A DNA stretch of 61,236 bases from an uncultured Bacteroidales bacterium. Its GTDB lineage: Bacteria; Bacteroidota; Bacteroidia; Bacteroidales; UBA932. Shown here piece by piece: positions 44,151-53,176 of the stretch; the first letter of the stretch is position 1; every line of letters begins with the position of its first letter. The translations under genes were made by a program, and so were the position numbers. The notes beneath the pieces were generated by a model. It made no database searches and was not told where the DNA came from. It worked only from the letters and a program-made list of their open reading frames with translations. Where the stretch lies: positions 1-61,236 of the forward strand of contig CALVAC010000021.1 in NCBI GenBank assembly GCA_944325435.1. The letters run 5' to 3'.

Positions 44151-46055
44151 ATGAAATATCATAGACTGACACTCGTTTTTGCGGCTCTGTCCCTTGTATC
44201 ATGTGCTGACATGCTGGACATTTCTCCGGCAAACCAGTTCGCCAGCGCCAACATGTGGACATCTGAATCCCTTGCGGACAAGGGAATGGCCGGACTGTAC
44301 AACAACTTCTACCGGGATGCATCCAAGATAGGCTATGTCCAGCTCCGTCACAATGACATGAGCGGAATCAACCGTCAAGGCTGGATGGGAATGGAATTCC
44401 AGACCGACTATGTGTCCACGGACTATCCTTTGAGAGCTTTGTCGGATGCTACGAAAGATGCCTCTGAATTTGTGGTCTGGTATGAATGGAAATGGGCATA
44501 TACTTCGATACATCAGATAAATGATGCCCTTGCCAATCTTCACAAGGCAGGCCTCGGCAAGGAAAAATATGAGCGTTACATCTGCGAGGCCTATTTCCTG
44601 AGGGCATGGTTCTATTCCCGTCTGAACAAGATCTACGGAGGCGTACCTCTCTATCTTGAGGTGATATCGGAGGACCAGTGTACAAAGGGACAGTCCACGG
44701 CAGTCGAGGTATGGAACGCAGTCATAACCGATCTGACCTATTGTATCGACAGTCCGTATTGTCCTGACAATACCCTGACCGAGAACTATGGCCGTCCATC
44801 AAAAGGGGCAGCGTATTCTCTTCGCGGTATGGCCTATATGTGGATGGCATACGAGGCGGAGAAAGGCTCGCAGACAGAGCATGATGCAGCCTGGTATTAC
44901 CAACAGGCGGCCAATGATTTCGAGAAGGTGGATGACTGCGGTTACGGGTTGTGGGCAGGGAAGTTCATCGATTTCTTCAACTACACCAACGAGAAGGACC
45001 ATGAGATGATATTTCCGCTCCAGTTCAATTCCGAAGTCGGTTTCTGCGACAATCTTCAGCTGATTACCGGCGGACGCGATACGTGGAACGGATGGTCCTG
45101 TGCCCGTCCGTCTTCGGATTTTGTGGATTATTTCCAGAATGCCGATGGATCGGAATTCCATTGGGAGGATATCATTCCTGAATGGGATGATCAGGTATTT
45201 GCGGATAATCCGGCTGCGCGGGAGGTGTTCTTTTTCAGGAACGGGGTGCAGCTCGACGCGGATGGCAAGGCTGTGATTACCGCTGATTTCGACAAGGATG
45301 CAGTCGCTCTCATCAATGAAAGGATCGGCCGTATAGGCACGGATATATTCAGGCAGTATTACGATCCGGATGGTAACGAGGAGCGTGTACGCCAGGCATA
45401 TGAAAACCGTGACCCACGGCTTAAAGACATTGTCCTCACGCCGTATGAGCCGTACGACACCTTCAAGTACGGTACAGACAATGACGGCAAGATACAGGTC
45501 GGCAAGGAATTGAGATGGCCTTTCCTTGAAGAGGGCGATGATTATGGTGATTATTATACAGGTAGCTTGCAGAACATGTATGTCTACAAGAAATATTCAT
45601 ATAATAAGCCGGAAGACCTGATCGACCGTCTGCGCTGTCCGACCGACTGGCCTCTTATCCGATATACGGATGTGGTTCTCCAGCTTGCCGAGGCATACGT
45701 CCATCTGGGGAAGGCGGGGGATGCAGTCTCCATAGTGAACCAGATACGCACCAGAGCCGGGATGCCGTCAATCGGTACAGGTTCCGATGAGGAGGTGATG
45801 GAGGCTATACGCTATGAGCGTCGGGTCGAACTGTGTCTCGAGGGTCATGACTATTTCGATGAATGGCGCTGGGGTACTTACAGGGAAATGAAGTTCCAGG
45901 GCAAGGATGTCTATGGCGGGCAGAACTGGTGGGGAGAATGGGAGGGTTACCATTATAACTGGTACTACACGGATGACATGTATCCTTGGGGAGCACCGGC
46001 AACGGAGGCCCAGCGTAACCCGGATATAGTGCAGAAACCAGGTTGGGCATACTGA
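44151..46055 (+). CDS. susD: SusD/RagB-family surface glycan-binding lipoprotein
   Basis: 634 residues. A signal with lipobox LVSC places the acylated Cys at residue 18. The tetratricopeptide-type helices of the SusD fold follow (RYICEAYFLRAWFYSRLNKI, then YSLRGMAYMWMAYEAEKG), and the C-terminal part holds YERRVELCLEGHDYFDEWRW, a signature of the family. It is larger than SusD (about 550 residues), consistent with a larger or sulfated ligand. It starts 17 nt after susC and forms the pedal-bin complex with it. The ligand cannot be read from sequence. Confidence 0.95.
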   Translation: MKYHRLTLVFAALSLVSCADMLDISPANQFASANMWTSESLADKGMAGLYNNFYRDASKIGYVQLRHNDMSGINRQGWMGMEFQTDYVSTDYPLRALSDATKDASEFVVWYEWKWAYTSIHQINDALANLHKAGLGKEKYERYICEAYFLRAWFYSRLNKIYGGVPLYLEVISEDQCTKGQSTAVEVWNAVITDLTYCIDSPYCPDNTLTENYGRPSKGAAYSLRGMAYMWMAYEAEKGSQTEHDAAWYYQQAANDFEKVDDCGYGLWAGKFIDFFNYTNEKDHEMIFPLQFNSEVGFCDNLQLITGGRDTWNGWSCARPSSDFVDYFQNADGSEFHWEDIIPEWDDQVFADNPAAREVFFFRNGVQLDADGKAVITADFDKDAVALINERIGRIGTDIFRQYYDPDGNEERVRQAYENRDPRLKDIVLTPYEPYDTFKYGTDNDGKIQVGKELRWPFLEEGDDYGDYYTGSLQNMYVYKKYSYNKPEDLIDRLRCPTDWPLIRYTDVVLQLAEAYVHLGKAGDAVSIVNQIRTRAGMPSIGTGSDEEVMEAIRYERRVELCLEGHDYFDEWRWGTYREMKFQGKDVYGGQNWWGEWEGYHYNWYYTDDMYPWGAPATEAQRNPDIVQKPGWAY

Positions 46056-46156
46056 TGCCGCCATGAAACGGCATTGCCATTACGGGGTTGCCCTGCCATT
46101 CCGGACGGAAGCCAAGAATCTGAATCAGATACAATTGAACAATAATATACTGAACG

Positions 46157-48118
46157 ATGAAGATAAAAATGCTAATATCATTTGTTGTCATGTCAGCCTT
46201 TCTCTTCGGAAGCTGCGCAGAAGAAGGCTATCCACTTTTCTATCCTGGAGACAGCGACAGGAACCAGACAGAAGACGGGGCAGGAGATGATACTCCGGAG
46301 CCTGACCCCGATCCTCCTTTTGTCCTTACAGAGCCGGACTATACCGCATTGACTGCCGACAACCATCCGAGAGTCATTTTCAGTGATGATGATTTCCTGC
46401 GATTGAAGGAAACGGTCGCAGCAGGAAGCAATAAGGCATTGTCATCAATCCATACCGGCATTGTCTCTCTTGCTTCATCATATCTCGATGATCCGGATCT
46501 CGAATATGATATCCCGGATGGCAAGAGGCTTCTTTCCGTAAGCCGTAACGCGCAGCAGAGAATCCTGTTTTGTGCGTATGCCTACAGGATGACTTCGGAC
46601 AGACAATATCTGGAACAGGCAGAGCATGACATCACGACGGTCTGCAGTTTCAAGGACTGGAATGCGAGGAACCATTTTCTCGATGTGGGAGAGATGGCGG
46701 CGGGGGTCGCCCTCGGCTACGACTGGCTGTATGATGAACTTTCTGCTGAAACGAAGACGCTTGTCAGGAAGGCGTTGAATGATTATGCTTTCGTTCCTGC
46801 TGAGGAAGGGACATGGAATCTTGATTTCTACAAAGCGACCAACAACTGGAACCAGGTATGCAACGGAGGTCTTGTCTGCGCCGCGCTTGCAGTCTACGAA
46901 GACAATGAGGATGTCGCCAGATCCATAATAGAGAAGGCCATAGAGTCGAATCTTCCGGCAATGCAGGCGATGTATTCTCCCGATGGCAATTATCCGGAAG
47001 GCTATTCCTACTGGAATTACGGCACTTTGTACGAGGCGTTGATGCTTACTGCCCTTGAGACTGCAGCCGGTACTGACACGGGACTTTCCAATGTCCCGGG
47101 ATTTGCCGATACAGGGAAATATATGGTGTTTATGGAGGGCCCTTCCGGCTCATGTTTCAATTATTCGGACTGTGCCCCCGGATCCCTTCCTTGCCTTGCC
47201 CAATGGTATTTTGCATGGAAGTTCAAGGATATGTCCGTGCTGTATCTTGAGCAGGACAGGGTGGACGGTTACAGGTCTGCATCGGAGGCCAGGCTGCTGC
47301 CGTTGATAGCATTCTATGCGGCAGATGTTGTCCCGGCCTCCATTTCCGCCCCGACAGAGCATATCTTCAGCGGGGCTGGAGTGACTCCGGTAGTCCTTGT
47401 CCATGATACATGGACCATGGGGACTGATGACAGGTTTCTCGGTATCAAGGCCGGACAGGGCAATACCAGCCATGCGCATCTGGATGCGGGAAGTTTTGTC
47501 TATGATGCCGATGGAGTGCGTTGGGCCGCTGACCTCGGCCTGCAGAGCTACGGTACCCTCGAGCCGTACATCAATCTCTGGAACATGAATGACAATTCCG
47601 AAAGATGGACTGCATTCAGATACAATAATCTGAACCACAACACCATTACAATCAACGGAGAATATCACAGGGTCGCCGGGGCAGGAACCGTCGAGAAAAT
47701 CATCGATGAGGATGGCCGTCGTGGAGCTGTGGTGGATATCACTGCGCCTTTCGGTGGAGCTGTGGAATCAGCCGAAAGGACAATATACATTGAAGGGGAC
47801 AATCTGGTGATAACAGATCATATAGTAGCGAATGCAGATGAGCCGGCTTCGGTAAGATGGACCATGGTGACACCGGCAGTACCTGCCATTGAGTACGGCT
47901 CGATCACTCTGTCTCAAGGAGGGAAATACATGTTCCTGACAAAGGAACCTTCGGCAGGCGGCCGCAATCCGTCATGGGAGATATGGAGTACCCGGAGTGA
48001 CAACAGCTGGGATGCATCCAATGATGGTTATTATGAATGCGGCTACACTGTCACTCTGGAGGCTGGAGAGGAGGCGGAGATTACCGTCACGCTCACGCCG
48101 GAGGATCCTCTCGGATAA
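46157..48118 (+). CDS. Heparinase II/III-type polysaccharide lyase lipoprotein
   Basis: 653 residues. Lipobox LFGSC (Cys20) and an acidic low-complexity linker (TPEPDPDPP) put the enzyme on the cell surface. An alpha/alpha-toroid domain carries NNWNQVCNGGLVCAA (about 225-240) and PEGYSYWNYGTLYEAL, with Tyr283/Tyr285/Tyr288 as candidate catalytic tyrosines. A beta-sandwich heparinase_II_III domain has SHAHLDAGSFVYDADG with His439 and His441. Lyases of this fold break uronic-acid-containing glycans by beta-elimination. PL subfamily (12, 15, 21 or other) not decided. It follows susD after 101 nt and is probably in the same transcript. Confidence 0.88.
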   Translation: MKIKMLISFVVMSAFLFGSCAEEGYPLFYPGDSDRNQTEDGAGDDTPEPDPDPPFVLTEPDYTALTADNHPRVIFSDDDFLRLKETVAAGSNKALSSIHTGIVSLASSYLDDPDLEYDIPDGKRLLSVSRNAQQRILFCAYAYRMTSDRQYLEQAEHDITTVCSFKDWNARNHFLDVGEMAAGVALGYDWLYDELSAETKTLVRKALNDYAFVPAEEGTWNLDFYKATNNWNQVCNGGLVCAALAVYEDNEDVARSIIEKAIESNLPAMQAMYSPDGNYPEGYSYWNYGTLYEALMLTALETAAGTDTGLSNVPGFADTGKYMVFMEGPSGSCFNYSDCAPGSLPCLAQWYFAWKFKDMSVLYLEQDRVDGYRSASEARLLPLIAFYAADVVPASISAPTEHIFSGAGVTPVVLVHDTWTMGTDDRFLGIKAGQGNTSHAHLDAGSFVYDADGVRWAADLGLQSYGTLEPYINLWNMNDNSERWTAFRYNNLNHNTITINGEYHRVAGAGTVEKIIDEDGRRGAVVDITAPFGGAVESAERTIYIEGDNLVITDHIVANADEPASVRWTMVTPAVPAIEYGSITLSQGGKYMFLTKEPSAGGRNPSWEIWSTRSDNSWDASNDGYYECGYTVTLEAGEEAEITVTLTPEDPLG

Positions 48119-48162
48119 AAGACACATATATCAACACTTAAGTATAACCAAAATTTCAAGAA

Positions 48163-48633
48163 ATGAAACGAATCCTATTATTGACCGCTGTTGCGCTGGC
48201 GGCATTCCTGACCGGCTGCAACAAGCCTGACAATCAGCAGCAGGGTCAGCAGGAGACTGTAGAGGTTTCCCTTGAAGTGACTGACATTGCAGACAACTGC
48301 GCTACAATCAAGGCTTCCCTGACTTCAGGCTCTTTTCACGGAGCAAGGATCATAGAGATGCTTCCTGTGGGAGATGTGCCTGCGGAAGTCCTTGAAAGCG
48401 AAATCCGGCTTACCGATTATGTAATTGAGAACGGTATGGATATAGATGCCATGCCATACGAGAAGACACTGACAGATGTCCGTATAGGAGCAGACATGTT
48501 CACTGCTGTCATCGTATATGATGCTTCCGGGCGTGCAGCCGATGCCGTGTGCGTGCAGTGGACTCCGGCCGGACTTCCTGATGGGTGGAGTACTGACAAC
48601 AATCCTGGAGAACTCGGGGAGATAGAGTGGTAA
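48163..48633 (+). CDS. Small lipoprotein of the PUL, unknown function
   Basis: 156 residues with lipobox FLTGC (Cys19), a Gln-rich linker (NQQQGQQE) and one predicted beta-sandwich of about 110 residues (SLEVTDIADNCATIKASLTS resembles a fibronectin-type or SusE-like strand pattern). A surface anchor is likely, though sorting to the outside is not certain. It lies in the position often taken by SusE/F-like glycan-binding proteins. No enzyme motif visible. Confidence 0.75.
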   Translation: MKRILLLTAVALAAFLTGCNKPDNQQQGQQETVEVSLEVTDIADNCATIKASLTSGSFHGARIIEMLPVGDVPAEVLESEIRLTDYVIENGMDIDAMPYEKTLTDVRIGADMFTAVIVYDASGRAADAVCVQWTPAGLPDGWSTDNNPGELGEIEW

Positions 48634-48652
48634 CATTTAAAACCGAAAGATC

Positions 48653-50806
48653 ATGAAGCGATATATTTTTGCGGCAGGGGCAGCTGTACTGGCTGTGGCA
48701 TCCTGCTCTATAGATGAGAACAAGCTGGAGCAGCCGAATGGAGGAGGAACCAGAATCACGTTGTCGGGGCAGACTTCCCTTGACACGAAAGTGTCGATAG
48801 GGGAGAAGGATGGAGAGACATATCCTCTGCTGTGGGCGACAGGAGATGTCATCAGGATTTCCACAAAAGGGGCGGCTGCGGCTACCGATGAGAATCCCGC
48901 TCCGGCAGGCACATTCTCCAATGAGGCTGCCGAACTGTTCGGCGAGTCTGCAGGCAGCACTTCGGGAGTGTTCCAGACTACAAATGCGTTGAATACGGAT
49001 GAAGCCATGGATCTTGTCATAACCTATCCGGGTACGGCCGTGTATTCGGAAGGTAAGCTGACTTCCTCCATCCCTGTTTTCCAGACCCAGAGAAGCGCAA
49101 ACTCAAGCATTCATGTCGGCAACTATGCCCTTGCCTACGACAATGATGTGAAACTTGAGGCAGGACAGACAGAAGGAGTCACATTCAGTCTTGAACAGAA
49201 GACAGCCTTTGTCAAAGTAATAGTATCCACATCCGAATACAGCGCTTACAATCTTTCTGAAGTGACGATGTATTCCGAGGGTGCCGAGCTTGCAGGAGAC
49301 GTGTCTGTAGATACCGGAACCGGGGAGATGACCGTAACTGATCCGTCAGACAAGGTGGGGGCAAAGATTTCCCGTCCATCGCTTTTCTCTGATACTCAGG
49401 AAGTATATTTCACCGCCATTCCGTGCGACCTTACCGGAAAAGAAGTCTATATCACAGTCAAGATGCAGAATCCGAACGGTCCGGAGACGGTCACCGTTCC
49501 GGTCAAGGTGGATGGCAACAGGCTCGAAGCCAGCAAGCTGTCTGTCATAGAGCTGACTGGTATCAGTTCCTCATCCGTGGAATGGAAATGGTACGATCCT
49601 GTCGAGACACGTGACCTCGTGGACAAGTGGGCGTATGGCAGGCAGAATACATTCTTCATAGAAGTGAAGCCTTCCGGAAAGGGCTCGGATCATCTTACGA
49701 TAGATGTGAAGGCGCGAGGCGATATCTCCATGGTGAAAGAACCGAAATATTATGGACTGCTTTCACCATCGGATTATAACGGGCGGCAGGTGATCTATCT
49801 TCCGAATAATGTCACAGGCTATGAGAGCAAACCTACCAATACGGTGAATGCGGATTATACCATTGATGTCTACAGCAATGACCAGAGCAAGAATGTAAGC
49901 TCCTGGGGAGTTGTCGCAATATATGATGAGGATTACAATATTCTGTGGTCTTTCATGATCTGGAAATATCTCACAGGAGACGAGCCGCAGGATGTCACAT
50001 ATCCTGTTGGCGATATCGTCCTCATGGACAGGATTCTTGGTGCAAAATGGAGTTACAGGTATGCAATAGAGGAGAAAGACGGAGAACTCGATCCGACATA
50101 CGCATATTTCCAGTGGGGGCGCAAGGATCCTTTCATGTGGTCCAATTCAGGGCAGGAACATTTCAACAAGCAGCTGACTCCTGCAGGGACCACTCTGTCG
50201 GATGTCATTGCAAATCCATATATGTTCAATGCGTATGTGAATGCAGGAGGCGTCAATTCTCTTGGAGACTGGCAGACGGAAGAACATCCGACAGATCTGT
50301 GGGGCGGTTCCGTGGTTTCCGCTGAAGGAGGGTATGATGAATCCGTGACCGGGCATAAGACAGTGTTCGACCCATGTCCGGCAGGCTATCGCGTCCCGGA
50401 TCCGAAAGTGTTCGCTGAAGTCAGGAGAGCAGGCATCCGCTGGGAATATGACAACGGATCATCAGCCCAGGATACCCAGCTTCAGGAGAATCCTGATCTT
50501 TTCAATGAGGACAGTCCGTTCTATTCCAAGTCACAGGCCGTGATTGCCTATCCTCTCGGAAATGGAGAGTATGACTATTGGCCGTATGCAGGTGTACACT
50601 ATGGGGACCAGGCCAACTGGGGCAACAGGACACCGAGCAACGAGAACTATGGTGCCGTGTACTGGTCCAACTGTTTGTCTACCAATACAAATAGTGCAGT
50701 CTCTCTGGAGTATTGCTATTCATCATCGACATATAATGCAAGGTATGCCGGCGTCAGGGCTCAGGGATTCACCGTCCGTTGCCAGAAAGACACCGAGAAC
50801 AGATAG
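48653..50806 (+). CDS. Surface lipoprotein: fimbrillin-like N-terminus joined to a FISUMP-like C-terminus
   Basis: 717 residues. Lipobox AVASC (Cys18) is followed by an N-terminal fimbrillin-like / Mfa_like_1 segment with the telltale PLLWATGDVIRIST (about 58-71) and EGVTFSLEQKTAFVKVIVS. A middle beta-rich part follows, and a C-terminal region (about 430-717) contains FDPCPAGYRVPDPKVFAE, YWPYAG and GFTVRCQKD, typical of the FISUMP domain first seen in Fibrobacter. The FISUMP fold has a C-type lectin-like look and is a good candidate for glycan binding. It likely acts as a large surface glycan-binding protein presenting substrate to SusD and the lyases. Starts 19 nt after the previous gene. 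Confidence 0.82.
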   Translation: MKRYIFAAGAAVLAVASCSIDENKLEQPNGGGTRITLSGQTSLDTKVSIGEKDGETYPLLWATGDVIRISTKGAAAATDENPAPAGTFSNEAAELFGESAGSTSGVFQTTNALNTDEAMDLVITYPGTAVYSEGKLTSSIPVFQTQRSANSSIHVGNYALAYDNDVKLEAGQTEGVTFSLEQKTAFVKVIVSTSEYSAYNLSEVTMYSEGAELAGDVSVDTGTGEMTVTDPSDKVGAKISRPSLFSDTQEVYFTAIPCDLTGKEVYITVKMQNPNGPETVTVPVKVDGNRLEASKLSVIELTGISSSSVEWKWYDPVETRDLVDKWAYGRQNTFFIEVKPSGKGSDHLTIDVKARGDISMVKEPKYYGLLSPSDYNGRQVIYLPNNVTGYESKPTNTVNADYTIDVYSNDQSKNVSSWGVVAIYDEDYNILWSFMIWKYLTGDEPQDVTYPVGDIVLMDRILGAKWSYRYAIEEKDGELDPTYAYFQWGRKDPFMWSNSGQEHFNKQLTPAGTTLSDVIANPYMFNAYVNAGGVNSLGDWQTEEHPTDLWGGSVVSAEGGYDESVTGHKTVFDPCPAGYRVPDPKVFAEVRRAGIRWEYDNGSSAQDTQLQENPDLFNEDSPFYSKSQAVIAYPLGNGEYDYWPYAGVHYGDQANWGNRTPSNENYGAVYWSNCLSTNTNSAVSLEYCYSSSTYNARYAGVRAQGFTVRCQKDTENR

Positions 50807-50830
50807 TACTTTACCTTATCCTGTAATTGT

Positions 50831-50870
50831 CCCGGGCCGGGGATTCCCGCCCGGGCTTTTTATTCCTTTT
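50831..50870 (+). terminator. Terminator-like hairpin right before the PL8 gene
   Basis: CCCGGGC (50831-50837) pairs with GCCCGGG (50849-50855), and an inner GGG/CCC pair extends the stem; CTTTTTATTCCTTTT follows. It would stop the susCD transcript, yet the PL8 ATG is at 50878 (or 50872), leaving no room for a promoter between hairpin and gene. Confidence 0.85.
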
Positions 50871-50877
50871 GATGTTC

Positions 50878-52980
50878 ATGAAAAATTTGTTGTCAGTGTT
50901 TTGCGCGGTTGCAGCCGCGATGATGGTGCTGGCTCCGGCAGTGCGGGCGGCAGGGGGGTCAGCATCCCTTGACAAGGTGAGGAATGCCTTTGTGGAGGCG
51001 GCGACGGCATCTTACGCCCCAGATGAGGAGGTGACATGGAAATTCATAGAATATTCCGACTACGGCAGGGCCAACGATGTGCTCCTGCTCCAGCTGTACA
51101 TGTCGGTCCATCTTCCGGATGCCGAGGTCGGAAGGCTGCTCGGTGCGTTCGACTGGGAGCAGGGCTGCTGGACAGATATAGACTATGCGGCCCAGGACAG
51201 GGGAAGATGGCCTGCCACCCTCCATGTCACGAGGATGTATGCCCTTGCGAAACTGTACAGATATCAGGGACAGAAGTGGGAAAGGTCGGATGAGATAGGC
51301 CCATTGCTCCATGCGGCCATGCGCTGGTGGTTCGACAACATGCCTGTGTGTCCCAACTGGTGGCACAATGATATCGGAGTGCCGAAGAAAATGACTTCGG
51401 TGCTGCTGATGCTCAGGGATGAACTTTCGCAGCAGGAGATTGCCGGAGGCTTGAAGGTGCTGGAGCGGTCGAAGTTCGGGATGACCGGACAGAACAAGGT
51501 GTGGCTTGCCGGGAACAACCTGATGAAAGGGCTTCTTGTCGACGATGCGGCCCTTGTCAGGGAGGCGCAGAGACAGATGGCCGAGGAGATATATGTCACG
51601 GATGAGGAGGGGATACAGGAGGACTGGTCTTTCCATCAGCACGGGCCGCAGATACAGTTCGGCAATTACGGTCTTGCGTACATCGATGGCATTTCGTTCT
51701 GGCTGAGGGTTCTGAAAGGGACGGAGTATGCATTCTCCGAGGAACAGGAGGATATCGTATCCAACCTTATGAAAGAGGGCATCTGCTGGAGCGTGTACAA
51801 AGGGGTGATGGACCCGAGCTTCTGCGGACGGCAGAATTTCATTGACGGAGGCACTGGAAAGGCGTTCGCTCTGGCTGTAGCCGCCCAGAACATGGCGGCC
51901 GCCACATCGGGGGAGGAATCCCGTCTCTATGCCGGAATCTCTCTCGAGAACCTGCGTCCGGACCTGTATCCCAACACATTGACCGGATCGAGATACTATT
52001 GGAGGTCGGATTGCGGCATATACCGCCGTCCTGACTGGTATGCCTCCATCAGAATGCATTCGGAGAGGACTGTCGGATTTGAATTCACTAACAGGGAGAA
52101 TACCCTCGCCAACTTCTCGGCGGATGGCGCCCTTGTCCTGATGCAGGATGGCAAGGAGTTCGAGAACATATTCGCCTGCTGGGACTGGAGGAAGGTCCCC
52201 GGGGTGACTGCGTATGATGATGGCAGACCCATAAAATGCGATGATTCCGTAGAGGGCAAGCGCAACCGGTCTTCACATGTGGGCGGAGTCGCGGATGGGG
52301 ATGTGATGGCGGCCACGATGGAGCTTGACCGCGATGGACTCCATGCCCTGAAGAGCGTGTTTTTCTTCAATGACTGTGTGGTTAACCTCGGGACTGATAT
52401 CAGGGTCTCCCGGGATGATATTCTCAGTGTCACGACAGCCCTGGACCAGACGCATCTGTCGGGTCCGGTCTCTGCGGGGAATGGCTGGATCTGTCACAAC
52501 GGCAGGGGATATGTCAGCCTTGATGGGGCACGGATCCGTATGAGCGACAGCCTGCAGAGGGGTGACTGGGGGGCTATCGACCCTGCGCTCAAAGGGGTTG
52601 AGGACTCGTGCCGTGTATTCAAATGCTGGTTCGATCATCCTGTATCCGGGCTCAGGGACGGACGCCGTGGTTCGTACGGCTATGCCATAGTTCCGTGTTC
52701 GTCGGCGGAGGAAACTGCAGCCTTTGCAGGAAAGGTGCTGCGGGGAGATTCTGACGCTGCTGTGGCCGTCCTCAGGAATGATGCAGCCTGTCAGGCTGTC
52801 CGCAAAGGGAATGTCGTATGTGCAATACTGCACAGGGCAGGGCACTACAGCTTCGGAGACCTGTCGTTCGATGCTGCCGCTCCGGCAGTCGTCATCCTCT
52901 CTGAAGACAGTGCGCCTGTGGTGTCGGAGCTCCAGGAGATATCGGGACGGGAAAAATGCCTGTCCGCATTGTTCCCCTGA
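50878..52980 (+). CDS. PL8-family polysaccharide lyase (chondroitinase/hyaluronidase type)
   Basis: 700 residues from the ATG at 50878 (MKNLLSVFCAVAAAMMVLAP), giving a clean signal peptide without lipobox. An alpha/alpha-toroid catalytic domain (about 25-340) and beta-sandwich domains follow. Aligning by hand to the Pedobacter heparinus chondroitinase AC tetrad (His225, Tyr234, Arg288, Glu371), the spacing matches: His255 and Tyr264 in QHGPQIQFGNYG, Arg318 in FCGRQNFID and Glu402 (with Asn405) in GFEFTNREN. It is therefore probably active on chondroitin, hyaluronan or a related uronic-acid glycan by beta-elimination. It lies behind a terminator-like hairpin, so its expression may depend on read-through. 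Confidence 0.93.
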   Translation: MKNLLSVFCAVAAAMMVLAPAVRAAGGSASLDKVRNAFVEAATASYAPDEEVTWKFIEYSDYGRANDVLLLQLYMSVHLPDAEVGRLLGAFDWEQGCWTDIDYAAQDRGRWPATLHVTRMYALAKLYRYQGQKWERSDEIGPLLHAAMRWWFDNMPVCPNWWHNDIGVPKKMTSVLLMLRDELSQQEIAGGLKVLERSKFGMTGQNKVWLAGNNLMKGLLVDDAALVREAQRQMAEEIYVTDEEGIQEDWSFHQHGPQIQFGNYGLAYIDGISFWLRVLKGTEYAFSEEQEDIVSNLMKEGICWSVYKGVMDPSFCGRQNFIDGGTGKAFALAVAAQNMAAATSGEESRLYAGISLENLRPDLYPNTLTGSRYYWRSDCGIYRRPDWYASIRMHSERTVGFEFTNRENTLANFSADGALVLMQDGKEFENIFACWDWRKVPGVTAYDDGRPIKCDDSVEGKRNRSSHVGGVADGDVMAATMELDRDGLHALKSVFFFNDCVVNLGTDIRVSRDDILSVTTALDQTHLSGPVSAGNGWICHNGRGYVSLDGARIRMSDSLQRGDWGAIDPALKGVEDSCRVFKCWFDHPVSGLRDGRRGSYGYAIVPCSSAEETAAFAGKVLRGDSDAAVAVLRNDAACQAVRKGNVVCAILHRAGHYSFGDLSFDAAAPAVVILSEDSAPVVSELQEISGREKCLSALFP

Positions 52981-53029
52981 AAGATGACAGACGATCTTTT
53001 ATGCTCTACTCATATTAAGGTGAAATTCT

Positions 53030-53038
53030 TGCGGATAA
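53030..53038 (+). promoter_or_regulatory. TGCGGATAA motif upstream of the acidic-tail gene
   Basis: TTGCGGATAATA in the 196-nt gap between PL8 and the next gene. No good -7 box is present 19-21 nt downstream, so if this copy has a role it may not be as a -33 element. Confidence 0.4.
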
Positions 53039-53120
53039 TATAGGCACGGCTTGTCACGGATGTGCAGAAAAAATTGACAAAAAAGTGGATATATCTTATC
53101 GCCATTCAGAAAAATATCCC

Positions 53121-53128
53121 TATAATTG
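53121..53128 (+). promoter_or_regulatory. Probable -7 box of the acidic-tail gene
   Basis: TATAATTG, one mismatch from TAnnTTTG, followed by the CACCC often seen at such starts, 48 nt before the ATG at 53177. A matching -33 element is not evident. Confidence 0.4.
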
Positions 53129-53176
53129 CACCCGAAAATCACAACAATACAGAGCTAGTAGTAAAAAGTGTTCTAT

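Noticed and set aside
45200..45208. TGCGGATAA inside susD
   Set aside because: In frame it reads as ordinary codons (F-A-D-N) in the middle of a conserved protein, so it is probably chance.
50959..52059. 366-codon minus-strand frame opposite the PL8 gene
   Set aside because: PL8 on the plus strand has a full catalytic tetrad; the antisense frame is an artefact of codon use.
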